DNA of 27,268 nt from assembly GCA_937888895.1 (NCBI GenBank), contig CALASV010000224.1, positions 1-27,268 on the forward strand, given 5' to 3'. The position numbers were made by a program, and so were the translations under genes. Every line of letters starts with the position of its first letter. Positions within the stretch are counted from its first letter, which is position 1. The notes beneath the pieces are model-generated. The model was not told the origin of the DNA. It did no database searches and saw nothing but the letters and a program-made list of their open reading frames with translations. The stretch comes from an uncultured Clostridia bacterium. Lineage in GTDB: Bacteria > Bacillota > Clostridia > Lachnospirales > Lachnospiraceae. This document shows, piece after piece, positions 6,892 through 14,518 of this stretch.

Positions 6892-7786
6892 AAAAGAGGG
6901 TTTTAGCATTAGTGTACAACAGGTGAAGTTAGAGGAGTGGGATAATTTATCAAGCATACTTGAGAATGGAACACATAGTTGTACATTATTTTGGACGAGG
7001 GATAAACAGGATGTAAAGCTTTTGTTTTATAGCAATAATAAGAGTATACGTCCGTTGGAGTTTATGGATTATTTGGTACAGGAGTATGTGTTAGTGCAGG
7101 GGGATGAGAATACGGCACAGGCTGTTTTGACACCAATTTTGTTACAGGCGATGATGTCTGATTTTGAAGTGGATGATGTGGAAACTTTGTTGGAAAAGAT
7201 TAGTGCTTCTTATTTTTCTGAGTGTGATTGGATTTATTCTGTAGATTATGCAAAAGAGAATGAAGATGCTATTTTACAGACACCAAAATATGTAAAGAGA
7301 AAAGTAACATGGGCGTTTGTAAAGACAACCGATATTGTAGAGGCAGGTAAGAAATTTTATTTAAAGTCATTAGAAAATGAATCCGAAATTGAGTTAGAGG
7401 CTTCGGATGATTTATATGTTATGATTGGTATGCGTGGAGAAATATATCATATTCGAAGAGAGCGTTTTGAACAGACGTATGAGACACAGGAAGAACCGAT
7501 TGATATTTTTGAGCAGATGTTTCAGTATTTACCAGAGGTAAGAGCATGTGAAACAGGTGATTTTATTACATTAGATGAAATCGCTTATATTTGTTGGCCA
7601 CAGAGAAAAAATGGAATTTATGCGAGAAGTTTAGAGCGTAGAACGAAAGTATTTAATCCATATAATGAGGGAGAATATTTTATAGGACGAAAAGGGGATT
7701 ATTTAGCCATTCGGCAAGATGATTTACAAGATATGTATATTATTAAAAATGGAATATTCCAAGAAACGTATGAAGAAGTAGAATAG
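6875..7786 (+). CDS. Unrecognised protein with two PGDYG-like motifs, coupled to the cyclase
   Basis: This 303-residue soluble protein starts inside the last codons of the cyclase gene (17-base overlap), so the two are translationally coupled. I do not recognise the N-terminal 120 residues. The second half carries two related segments. One reads DDLYVMIGMRGEIYHIRRE then RFEQTYE; the other ends the protein with GDYLAIRQDDLQDMYIIKNG then IFQETYEEVE. Both resemble the small PGDYG family pattern, in which a GDY(L/I) strand is followed by G-x-x-x-x-(F/I)-xx-TYE. PGDYG proteins have no settled function. By position it may be a partner or regulator of the cyclase. A rho-independent terminator follows at once, marking the end of the block. 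Confidence 0.6.
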   Translation: MLNCNKKEGFSISVQQVKLEEWDNLSSILENGTHSCTLFWTRDKQDVKLLFYSNNKSIRPLEFMDYLVQEYVLVQGDENTAQAVLTPILLQAMMSDFEVDDVETLLEKISASYFSECDWIYSVDYAKENEDAILQTPKYVKRKVTWAFVKTTDIVEAGKKFYLKSLENESEIELEASDDLYVMIGMRGEIYHIRRERFEQTYETQEEPIDIFEQMFQYLPEVRACETGDFITLDEIAYICWPQRKNGIYARSLERRTKVFNPYNEGEYFIGRKGDYLAIRQDDLQDMYIIKNGIFQETYEEVE

Positions 7787-7792
7787 AGCAAA

Positions 7793-7824
7793 AAAAGAAT
7801 CTCAAGAGCGAGGTTCTTTTTTTT
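7793..7824 (+). terminator. Rho-independent terminator after the signalling block
   Basis: The stem AAAAGAATCTC (7793-7803) pairs with GAGGTTCTTTT (7810-7820), with one G-U pair and a six-base loop, and runs into eight T residues. It lies 7 bases after the stop of the 6875 gene. Confidence 0.85.
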
Positions 7825-7894
7825 GTTGTAAATTTTGAAAAATTGTAAAGAAATAGGAAATGTTTGTTTTGATTTTTTGGGAAAATATGGCTTG

Positions 7895-7924
7895 ATGACA
7901 TGGAATTAAAAAAAGGCTTATATT
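7895..7924 (+). promoter_or_regulatory. Sigma-A promoter of the ABC importer operon
   Basis: ATGACA (7895-7900), an 18-base spacer and TATATT (7919-7924) resemble a vegetative promoter. It lies about 90 bases before the ATPase start and after a terminator, so it fits the operon start. No sugar-repressor palindrome or CRE site is evident. Confidence 0.55.
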
Positions 7925-8016
7925 ATACTTTGTAAGAAAAATAAGGAATGGACTTATGAAATATGAGTTATAGGTAAATAATAGGGAATAAGAAAATAAT
8001 AGAGAAAGGAATAGGT

Positions 8017-9135
8017 ATGAAAGTTGGATTACAGAACTTAACAAAAGTTTTTCCAAGTCGTAACAAAAAATCAAAGGAAGAAGTAATTGCAGTAAATGAC
8101 TTAACATTTGACATTCCTGATGGAAAATTAGTTGGGTTACTTGGACCATCTGGTTGTGGAAAGAGTACAACACTTTATATGATTAGTGGGTTACAAAAGC
8201 CAACGAGTGGTAAAATTTTCTTTGGTGAAGATGATATGACAAATGTATCAACAGAACATAGAGGAATTGGCTTGGTATTTCAGAATTATGCACTTTATCC
8301 ACATTTGACGGTAAAACAAAATATTCTTTTTCCACTTCAAAATTTGAAAGGAAGCGAAAAGCTTTCCAAAGAACAAATGTTAGAAAAAGCGTATTATGTT
8401 GCAAAATTAGTACAATTGGAAGAATTGATGGAGCGTAAGCCAAGTGAGCTTTCTGGTGGGCAACAACAAAGAGTAGCGATTGCTAGAGCATTGGTAAAAA
8501 TGCCAAAAGTACTGTTATTGGATGAACCTTTATCTAATTTAGATGCACGTTTAAGGTTACAAACGAGAGAAGAAATTAGAAAAATTCAAAAGGAAACAGG
8601 AATTACAACAATATTTGTAACACATGACCAGGAAGAAGCCATGAGCATTTCGGATATTATTGTAGTAATGAAGCAAGGAGTATTACAGCAAATGGGTGTA
8701 CCTCAAGAGGTATATGATAATCCGAAAAATTTATTTGTTGCAAAGTTTCTTGGTACGCCACCTATTAATGTATTTCATGCGTATATAAAAAGTAATACTT
8801 TTTATATTGGAGAAGATGCTATTTTAAAAGTAAAAAATATACCAGACCAAGAAGTGATAGCTGGGATTCGTCCAGAAGGGTTTTTGTTAGATGAACAGGG
8901 AAGTTTAAAGTGTAGTTTAAATAATGTAGAGGTGATGGGGCGTGATGTCAGTATTGTTTCTACACATAGTGCTTCTGTAAATCCAGTTGTTCGCTCTATT
9001 ATTAATGCAGATAATCTGTTAGATACAAGGAATCAAATAGTGAGATATTTTATAAAGCCACATAAATTGTTTTTATTCCATAAAAATACAGAGGAAAGAA
9101 TTTATTTTGAGGTAGAGGAAGATGGTAGAGAATAA
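8017..9135 (+). CDS. Carbohydrate ABC importer ATPase, UgpC/MsmX type
   Basis: The 372-residue ATPase has every nucleotide-binding motif: Walker A GPSGCGKST, Q-loop LVFQNYALYPHLTV, signature LSGGQQQRVAIARA, Walker B VLLLDEPLSNLD and the switch histidine in TIFVTHDQEEAM. A C-terminal TOBE-type regulatory region (about 245-372) contains VIAGIRPEGFLL. This is the architecture of CUT1-family ATPases that energise oligosaccharide or glycerol-phosphate import at the inner face of the membrane. It precedes two permeases and a lipoprotein, so the importer appears self-contained rather than dependent on a shared MsmX. Its 3' end overlaps the first permease by 14 bases. The substrate cannot be assigned. 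Confidence 0.93.
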   Translation: MKVGLQNLTKVFPSRNKKSKEEVIAVNDLTFDIPDGKLVGLLGPSGCGKSTTLYMISGLQKPTSGKIFFGEDDMTNVSTEHRGIGLVFQNYALYPHLTVKQNILFPLQNLKGSEKLSKEQMLEKAYYVAKLVQLEELMERKPSELSGGQQQRVAIARALVKMPKVLLLDEPLSNLDARLRLQTREEIRKIQKETGITTIFVTHDQEEAMSISDIIVVMKQGVLQQMGVPQEVYDNPKNLFVAKFLGTPPINVFHAYIKSNTFYIGEDAILKVKNIPDQEVIAGIRPEGFLLDEQGSLKCSLNNVEVMGRDVSIVSTHSASVNPVVRSIINADNLLDTRNQIVRYFIKPHKLFLFHKNTEERIYFEVEEDGRE

Positions 9136-10060
9136 AAGTCAATGGAAAGCGTGGTTGTATTTATTACCAGCGATTGTGTTATTGCTTGTATTTACGATAT
9201 GGCCTATTATAAATACAGTTCGTATGGCTTTGTTAGAGGATTATAGTGGATTAAAGGCAGCAGCAGGAGCAAGTTTTTCTTTTAATTTTAACAATTTTAT
9301 AGAAGTAATACAGTATGGAAATTTTATCACTTGTTTAAAAAATACCATTTTGATTTGTTTTCTTACGGTACCTATTTCTACTTTATTAGCATTAGCAATT
9401 GCTGTTACTTTAAATTCAATAAAACCATTTCAGAAAGTACTACAGACTATATTTTTTCTTCCGTATGTGACGAATACGATTGCGATTGGCATGGTATTTT
9501 CAGCAATGTTTAATATTGTTGGAAATGTAGGAACAGGAAATGATTTAGTAGTAACAGCAGGAATTATTAACAATATCATTGAATTTTTTGGAGGGGAAGC
9601 AATCAATTGGATTAACTCAGGTTCTACTTATACAGCGAATTTGATTGTGATGGTTATTTATATTGTTTGGAATGCACTTCCTTTTAAAATTTTGATTTTA
9701 CTTGGTGGATTACAAAGTGTGAATAAGCAATATTACGATGCAGCAAAAGTAGACGGTACTTCTAGATGGAGAGTTTTTGTAAAAATTACGATACCACTGC
9801 TTTCTCCAATGCTTGCGTATGTGATTATTACAGGATTTATTGCAGGTTTTAAAGAATATACAAGTATTGTAGGTATTTTTGGAGAAAAGATGGGACCTCC
9901 CGATGAAGCAGGAAGATTAAATACAATGGTTGGATTTATTTATGATAATTTAGGGAAAAATCAAGGGAGAGCAAGTGCAGCAGCATTGATTTTGTTTGGT
10001 ATTATTTTTGTAGTTACGATGGTAAATATGCAAATTAGTAAAAAGAAAGTACACTATTAG
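9122..10060 (+). CDS. Sugar ABC transporter permease, MalF/UgpA-like
   Basis: A 312-residue membrane protein with six predicted hydrophobic segments, beginning WLYLLPAIVLLLVFTIWPII, as is usual for the first CUT1 permease. The cytoplasmic EAA loop that docks on the ATPase reads YYDAAKVDGTSRWRVFVKIT followed by IPLLSP. It overlaps the ATPase gene by 14 bases and is followed 23 bases later by the second permease. It should form the translocation heterodimer with that protein. Confidence 0.92.
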   Translation: MVENKSQWKAWLYLLPAIVLLLVFTIWPIINTVRMALLEDYSGLKAAAGASFSFNFNNFIEVIQYGNFITCLKNTILICFLTVPISTLLALAIAVTLNSIKPFQKVLQTIFFLPYVTNTIAIGMVFSAMFNIVGNVGTGNDLVVTAGIINNIIEFFGGEAINWINSGSTYTANLIVMVIYIVWNALPFKILILLGGLQSVNKQYYDAAKVDGTSRWRVFVKITIPLLSPMLAYVIITGFIAGFKEYTSIVGIFGEKMGPPDEAGRLNTMVGFIYDNLGKNQGRASAAALILFGIIFVVTMVNMQISKKKVHY

Positions 10061-10083
10061 TAGAAAGTAGGAGAATTTAGAAA

Positions 10084-10923
10084 GTGAAGGCAGGGATAGG
10101 TAAATTTTTTGTTAAAGTTGGTGTCTATGGATTTCTTGCTTGTATGGCGTTGATAATTTTGTTTCCGTTTTATTTTATGATAATTTCTTCGTTAAAAACA
10201 TTAGAGGAATATCGTTTGAGTGTGCCAACATTGTGGCCGAAGCAGTTTATATTTCGTAATTATATAGATGCATTTACAATAGCTAATTTGGGAAGATTAT
10301 TTTTCAATACGTTATTCGTTGGAGTAGTTTGCACATTAATTTCTTTAGTGATTACAATATTAACAGCATTTGCGTTTGCTAGATTAGAGTTTAAAGGAAA
10401 GAGTATTTTATTTGGTGGAATGCTTGCAACGATGATGATTCCGGGTGAACTTTTTACAATTACAAATTATATGACAGTGTCACAGTTAGACTGGTTAAAA
10501 ACATTTCGTGTTTTAATCGTGCCGTTTTTAGTGAGTGTGTTTTATATTTATTTGTTACGACAAACGTTTATGCAAATTCCAAAAGAATTATATTTAGCTG
10601 CAAAAGTAGATGGGACAAGTAATATCAAATATTTATGGAAAGTCATGGTACCATTAGCGAAACCAACGTTAATTTCGATTGCTATTTTGCAAATGATGGG
10701 TTCTTGGAATTCTTACATTTGGCCAAGATTAGTAGCGAATGATGAAGCACATCGTTTGATTACAAATGGATTACGAACTGCGTTTACTGCAACAACAGGA
10801 GATGTGAATTATCCTGTACAAATGGCAGCAGTTGCTATTGTTTCTGTACCATTGTTTCTTTTATTTATTTTTTTACGGAAATATATTATGGCAGGAGTAA
10901 GTCGAAGTGGGATTAAAGGGTAA
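10084..10923 (+). CDS. Sugar ABC transporter permease, MalG/UgpE-like
   Basis: A 279-residue CUT1 second permease with six hydrophobic segments, opening with GFLACMALIILFPFYFMIIS. The EAA loop is LYLAAKVDGTSNIKYLWKVM followed by VPLAKP. The start is GTG, not ATG, with AGGAG about 11 bases upstream; no nearer in-frame ATG precedes the first membrane segment. It pairs with the permease encoded just upstream. The C-terminus GVSRSGIKG is typical of the subfamily. Confidence 0.92.
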   Translation: MKAGIGKFFVKVGVYGFLACMALIILFPFYFMIISSLKTLEEYRLSVPTLWPKQFIFRNYIDAFTIANLGRLFFNTLFVGVVCTLISLVITILTAFAFARLEFKGKSILFGGMLATMMIPGELFTITNYMTVSQLDWLKTFRVLIVPFLVSVFYIYLLRQTFMQIPKELYLAAKVDGTSNIKYLWKVMVPLAKPTLISIAILQMMGSWNSYIWPRLVANDEAHRLITNGLRTAFTATTGDVNYPVQMAAVAIVSVPLFLLFIFLRKYIMAGVSRSGIKG

Positions 10924-10925
10924 GC

Positions 10926-10980
10926 GTTGCTATTCAGTTAGTAAAGCTGTTGCTTTCAAAACGAAAGGCTGAATAGTAAC
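10926..10980 (+). repeat. Intra-operon inverted repeat between permease and binding-protein genes
   Basis: GTTGCTATTCAG (10926-10937) is complementary to CTGAATAGTAAC (10969-10980) apart from one position. A smaller internal hairpin, AAAGC (10943-10947) with GCTTT (10952-10956), can also form. There is no T-run. At this place it could protect or process the mRNA and so raise the binding-protein level. It shares GT-GCTATT-AG with the element at 20886-20897. Confidence 0.5.
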
Positions 10981-11018
10981 TGTTAAGTAGATATTTGTAA
11001 AGAAAGGAATTAATAAAA

Positions 11019-12449
11019 ATGAAACATTTATCTTGGATTTTTGTATGTGTACTTGTGGTTGGTATGATAGCTTTGACAGGCTGTCGGCGTTCTAGGGAGA
11101 ATGAGCAGGAGAATACGAATGCTATGTTTTTGGTACCAGAGGAAGGTTATACAGGAGAAGATGTAACAATTACATTTTATCATGCGATGGGTCCAAATTT
11201 GACTAATATATTAGAACAATATATTGTGGAATTTAATCAATTATATCCGAATATTCATGTAGAACATTTTTCAGTGGGTGATTATAATGATGTTCGTGAA
11301 CAGATTAATCAAGAAATTACGGCAGGAAATCAACCAAATATTGCATATTGTTATCCCGACCACGTAGCACTCTACAATTTAGCAAATGTAGTTGTAACAT
11401 TAGATGATTTGATAGAAAGTGATATTGTAGTTAAAAGAGCAGATGGAACAGAAGAACTACTTGGTTTGACAGACGAACAAAAAGATGATTTTATTGCTGG
11501 TTATTATGCAGAAGGTAGAGAGTTTGGGGATGAATTGATGTATACATTACCTCTTTCGAAATCAACCGAAGTACTTTATTATAATAAAACATTTTTTGAC
11601 GAACATGGCTTAACTGTTCCTAAAACATGGGATGAATTAGAAGATGTTTGCGAAAGAATCCGAGAGATTGATAAAAATAGTATTCCACTTGGTTATGATA
11701 GTGAAGCAAATTGGTTTATCAATATGTGTGAACAGTATGGTTCGGATTATACAAGTGCAACAGGAAAGCATTTCTTATTCAATAATGAAACGAATCGAGA
11801 GTTTATGGAAGAATTTAGAGAGTGGTATCAAGAAGGATATGTAACAACACAAACATTGTATGGTTCGTACACTTCTAGTTTATTTACTTCCTTAAATGGT
11901 ACAAGAAGTTATATGTCAATAGGTTCTTCGGCAGGTGCACCATATCAACGACCTGTAAAAAATGACGATGGCACATATCCATTTGAAGTAGGAGTTACAA
12001 CAATTCCACAAGTAAATGCGAATCGTCCAAAAGTAATTTCGCAAGGACCTAGCCTTTGTATTTTCAAAAAAGAAAATCCACAAGAAGTCATAGCTTCTTG
12101 GTTGTTTATGAAATTTTTAACAACAAATGTAGAGTTTCAAGCAGATTTTGCAATGGCTTCTGGTTATATTCCAGTCATAAAGTCAGTAGCAGAAAATGAA
12201 GAATATGCACAATTTTTAAGTAAGGCAGATGGAGGAGATTATATTTCTGCATTGAGTGCAAAAGTATGTTTAGAACAGGAAGAAGCATATTATACTTCAC
12301 CAGCATTTTATGGTTCTTCGATTGCAAGAGATGAAGTAGGAGCATTGTTTTGTAAATGTTTAGCTTCGAATGATAATGGAGATACGGAGAAGATGATTGA
12401 AAAAGCATTCGAAGATGCTGTAAAAGAATGTGAGTATCAAGTGGATTAG
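11019..12449 (+). CDS. Extracellular sugar-binding lipoprotein of the ABC importer
   Basis: The 476-residue protein has a lipoprotein signal peptide (residues 1-21) ending in a lipobox, IALTGC, with Cys22 as the lipidated residue. A family 1 solute-binding domain follows, with VTITFYHAMGPNL at its first strand and LMYTLPLSKSTEVLYYNKTF at the hinge, a segment typical of oligosaccharide and glycerol-phosphate binders. It is anchored outside the membrane and delivers substrate to the two permeases. It lies last in the operon behind a 95-base spacer with an inverted repeat, and AAAGGAA precedes the ATG. The terminator at 12531 closes the unit. Ligand unknown. Confidence 0.92.
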   Translation: MKHLSWIFVCVLVVGMIALTGCRRSRENEQENTNAMFLVPEEGYTGEDVTITFYHAMGPNLTNILEQYIVEFNQLYPNIHVEHFSVGDYNDVREQINQEITAGNQPNIAYCYPDHVALYNLANVVVTLDDLIESDIVVKRADGTEELLGLTDEQKDDFIAGYYAEGREFGDELMYTLPLSKSTEVLYYNKTFFDEHGLTVPKTWDELEDVCERIREIDKNSIPLGYDSEANWFINMCEQYGSDYTSATGKHFLFNNETNREFMEEFREWYQEGYVTTQTLYGSYTSSLFTSLNGTRSYMSIGSSAGAPYQRPVKNDDGTYPFEVGVTTIPQVNANRPKVISQGPSLCIFKKENPQEVIASWLFMKFLTTNVEFQADFAMASGYIPVIKSVAENEEYAQFLSKADGGDYISALSAKVCLEQEEAYYTSPAFYGSSIARDEVGALFCKCLASNDNGDTEKMIEKAFEDAVKECEYQVD

Positions 12450-12530
12450 AAATAGAATAGAAAATTTTTAGCAATTATCATTGAATTGGCTTATAAATGA
12501 TATAAATAAATCCCTATCAATAAAAAGAAA

Positions 12531-12572
12531 GGTTGTTCTGAAAGAATCAAATGTTCAGAACACCCTTTTTTT
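12531..12572 (+). terminator. Rho-independent terminator of the ABC operon
   Basis: GGTTGTTCTGAA (12531-12542) pairs with TTCAGAACACCC (12554-12565) apart from a G-U-type position, followed by seven T residues. Confidence 0.85.
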
Positions 12573-12589
12573 ACGTGACGAAGAACAAG

Positions 12590-12618
12590 TTGTACTTCAT
12601 AAAAATGTAAGTTATACT
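12590..12618 (+). promoter_or_regulatory. Sigma-A promoter of the kinase remnant
   Basis: TTGTAC (12590-12595), a 17-base spacer and TATACT (12613-12618) form a near-consensus vegetative promoter 34 bases before the start at 12652. AAAGGAGA precedes that start. Confidence 0.75.
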
Positions 12619-12651
12619 AAATGAAAAGAATGGAAAAAGGAGAGCGTTGGC

Positions 12652-12846
12652 ATGGAGGATTTTCGTGAACGATGGTTATTGAATATAGGAGATGCGATAA
12701 AAGCAGGAGAATATACTTATGTTATTATAGGAAAACCTTTGGGATTTGGTGGTAGTGCAGTCATATATCCAGCAAAGCGAAGCGAAAGTGAGCTTTTGTA
12801 TGCGATGAAAGAATGTTTTCCGAATAGTCCCGAACGCTTTATTTAG
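12652..12846 (+). pseudogene. Ser/Thr protein kinase, N-terminal remnant
   Basis: Only 64 residues are encoded before a stop at 12844-12846. They form the first lobe start of a Hanks-type kinase: the glycine-rich loop LGFGGSAVIYPAKRSESELL and the ATP-anchoring Lys in YAMKECFPNS. The HRD and DFG catalytic motifs are absent, so the product cannot be a kinase. A good promoter and ribosome site (AAAGGAGA, 10 bases upstream) remain. Downstream, in another frame, lies the extracellular-type C-terminal part of what could be the same gene. This suggests a large internal deletion, or collapse of the middle in assembly. Confidence 0.65.
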
Positions 12847-12878
12847 TAACACAAAGTGCTGTTAATTCTGAAGGAAAT

Positions 12879-13586
12879 TTGTGGTATTTGGTGAAAGATA
12901 CGGATGGTAATCAAAAATGGGTAGTCAGTACTTATTTGAAGGAAGTTTCCGAAGTAACTGTTTCCGAAAGAAATACAACCGTAACTGCTACCTATGTGGA
13001 TGGTATTACACAAACGAATGCAGTAGTTCATGGTACAGTAGCATATAGTGGTTCTCGTCCTTCTGAGATTGGACTTTTATTTGGAGAAAACGCTTCTTCT
13101 TTACAGGTAGTAGCAAAAGAAGCAATCAATTTCTCTAAAAATCCATTTGATATTTGGTATGATTTAAATAAAGAAGCAAATACAACGTTAGCTCCTGGAA
13201 GAACTTATTACTATCAATTATATGCTATTGTCGATGGTCAATATAGTTACAGTAATGTAGTAAGCTTTTCTACTCCATCTCCAGTTAGTGCTTGGACAAG
13301 AGGAGCTACGAATATTACTTCTACCAATGCCACAGTAAATGGTAGTGTGCAGTATACGGGAAATCGCCCTACAGCAGTAGGTTTATACTTCGGTACGAAT
13401 CCAGCGCAATTGCAGCATGTAGCGTATGAAACGATTAATTTTTCCAAGAATCCATTTGATGTATGGTATGACCTTACGAAAGAATTAAATATTACTCTTT
13501 CTCCTAATCAAACTTATTATTATCAATTTTATGTGATTCAAGATGGCTATTACTATTATAGTAATATGGATTCTTTCCAAAATTAA
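12879..13586 (+). CDS. Extracellular-type protein with two tandem FN3-like repeats, 5'-truncated
   Basis: The frame is open from about 12828, with no ATG before the conserved part; TTG at 12879 is the earliest formal start but has no convincing ribosome site. The first residues (LWYLVKDTDGNQKWVVSTYL) look like an SH3-like cell-wall-associated segment. Two repeats of about 100 residues follow. Each has SGSRPSEIGLLFG or TGNRPTAVGLYFG, then INFSKNPFD(I/V)WYDL, then TYYYQ(L/F)Y. They resemble fibronectin-type beta sandwiches on bacterial surface proteins. The piece lies directly after the truncated kinase start in a different frame, so it is probably the C-terminal end of that kinase-like gene after loss of the middle. 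Function unknown. Confidence 0.6.
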   Translation: MWYLVKDTDGNQKWVVSTYLKEVSEVTVSERNTTVTATYVDGITQTNAVVHGTVAYSGSRPSEIGLLFGENASSLQVVAKEAINFSKNPFDIWYDLNKEANTTLAPGRTYYYQLYAIVDGQYSYSNVVSFSTPSPVSAWTRGATNITSTNATVNGSVQYTGNRPTAVGLYFGTNPAQLQHVAYETINFSKNPFDVWYDLTKELNITLSPNQTYYYQFYVIQDGYYYYSNMDSFQN

Positions 13587-13620
13587 TGTACTTTATGAAT
13601 GATTGATTATAATAGAAAGG

Positions 13621-13656
13621 AACCTCCTTTGCTGAAATCTAGCAAAGGAGGTTTTT
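13621..13656 (+). terminator. Strong rho-independent terminator
   Basis: A perfect 13-bp stem, AACCTCCTTTGCT (13621-13633) with AGCAAAGGAGGTT (13641-13653), has a seven-base loop and a T-run on the plus strand. It closes the kinase-remnant unit and separates it from the minus-strand surE gene. Confidence 0.92.
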
Positions 13657-13686
13657 AATTGTATATGGATATGAATGATAGAATCA

Positions 13687-14412
13687 TTAATGATTTAAGG
13701 AAGAAAGTTCTTGAAATACCTCCATATTGGTACGATTCGTTGTCAGTGGTGTAATAGAAATATGTCTTTGAATCAGGACAGTTTCAGTATCAAAGTCAGT
13801 TTGTCCTTGTTCTGTGAAAATACTTTTTCCTACAGGGAGATAGTGATTATTTTCTTGTGGAATAAAGTTATCCCCAAAGTATGGGCCACCTTGTCTTGTA
13901 ATACGAATACCTTTTGGATGGATTGGTATATTGACATTGTAAATCATATTTTTTTCAAAGAGGTTATGTTTGATAAAAAAGTCGTAAATAGTATCTAAAC
14001 TTTCTAGTGCTGAGTCGAAACTTTCAAATTCTGTGGAAATAGCAACTGATGGAATACCACGATAAGCAGATTCCATAACGGCACTTACTGTTCCAGAGTA
14101 AATAATATCTTGTCCAATATTTAATCCTTTGTTAATTCCAGAAATAACTAAATCATAAGTTCGTTCTAAACCAACAATAGCAAAGCGAACACAGTCTGCT
14201 GGTGTGGAATCTACCGTATAGGTTTCGATAGTAGGAAAAAGGTCTGTTTTTAAAACTTCAAAGGATTTATGAATTTCAATTCCATGACTTTTTCCACTTT
14301 GTTCTTGTTTTGGTACGACAATAGTAACTTCGCCAAGTTTACTTGCCCACCTAGCAAGAGGAAGTAAAACGCTAGAAGAAATACTATCGTCATTTGTAAT
14401 TAAAATTCTCAT
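13687..14412 (-). CDS. surE: SurE, 5'/3'-nucleotidase
   Basis: The 241-residue protein is of normal SurE length. The metal-binding residues are present: Asp8 and Asp9 in ILITNDDS, Ser39 in KQEQSGKSHG and the Asn in LVISGINKGLNIG. SurE removes phosphate from nucleoside monophosphates and, in some bacteria, from short polyphosphate or 3'-nucleotides, in the cytoplasm. The residue after the Asp pair is Ser where Gly is usual (NDDG), a small deviation. AGAAAGGA lies before the ATG. It is the last gene of a minus-strand group with two DHH phosphoesterases, which suggests a shared role in nucleotide turnover. A spacer of about 105 bases with its own promoter-like sequence lies between it and the upstream DHH gene. 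Confidence 0.92.
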   Translation of the reverse strand: MRILITNDDSISSSVLLPLARWASKLGEVTIVVPKQEQSGKSHGIEIHKSFEVLKTDLFPTIETYTVDSTPADCVRFAIVGLERTYDLVISGINKGLNIGQDIIYSGTVSAVMESAYRGIPSVAISTEFESFDSALESLDTIYDFFIKHNLFEKNMIYNVNIPIHPKGIRITRQGGPYFGDNFIPQENNHYLPVGKSIFTEQGQTDFDTETVLIQRHISITPLTTNRTNMEVFQELSSLNH

Positions 14413-14465
14413 AAATAAAGTCCTTTCTGTATAAAAAACATTGTTATAAAGTTTTTTTATGGTTC

Positions 14466-14495
14466 ATTATAAAAAAGTATATTGTGAATCTGCAA
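14466..14495 (-). promoter_or_regulatory. Possible promoter of surE (minus strand)
   Basis: On the minus strand, TTGCAG (14490-14495), an 18-base spacer and TATAAT (14466-14471) lie about 55 bases before the surE start. The -10 is perfect but the -35 is weak. Confidence 0.45.
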
Positions 14496-14518
14496 TGATG
14501 ATTTTCGTTTTATAATAT

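Noticed and set aside
7802..8173. 123-codon minus-strand open frame across the gap before the ABC operon.
   Set aside because: It overlaps the terminator, the promoter and the start of the ATPase gene, has low-complexity Leu/Phe/Ser-rich composition, and matches nothing known.
13621..13656. CCTCCTTT and AAAGGAGG in the terminator stem resemble the 16S rRNA tail and its ribosome-binding complement.
   Set aside because: The stem is perfect and followed by a T-run; no other rRNA sequence is present. The likeness is a coincidence of a purine-rich stem.
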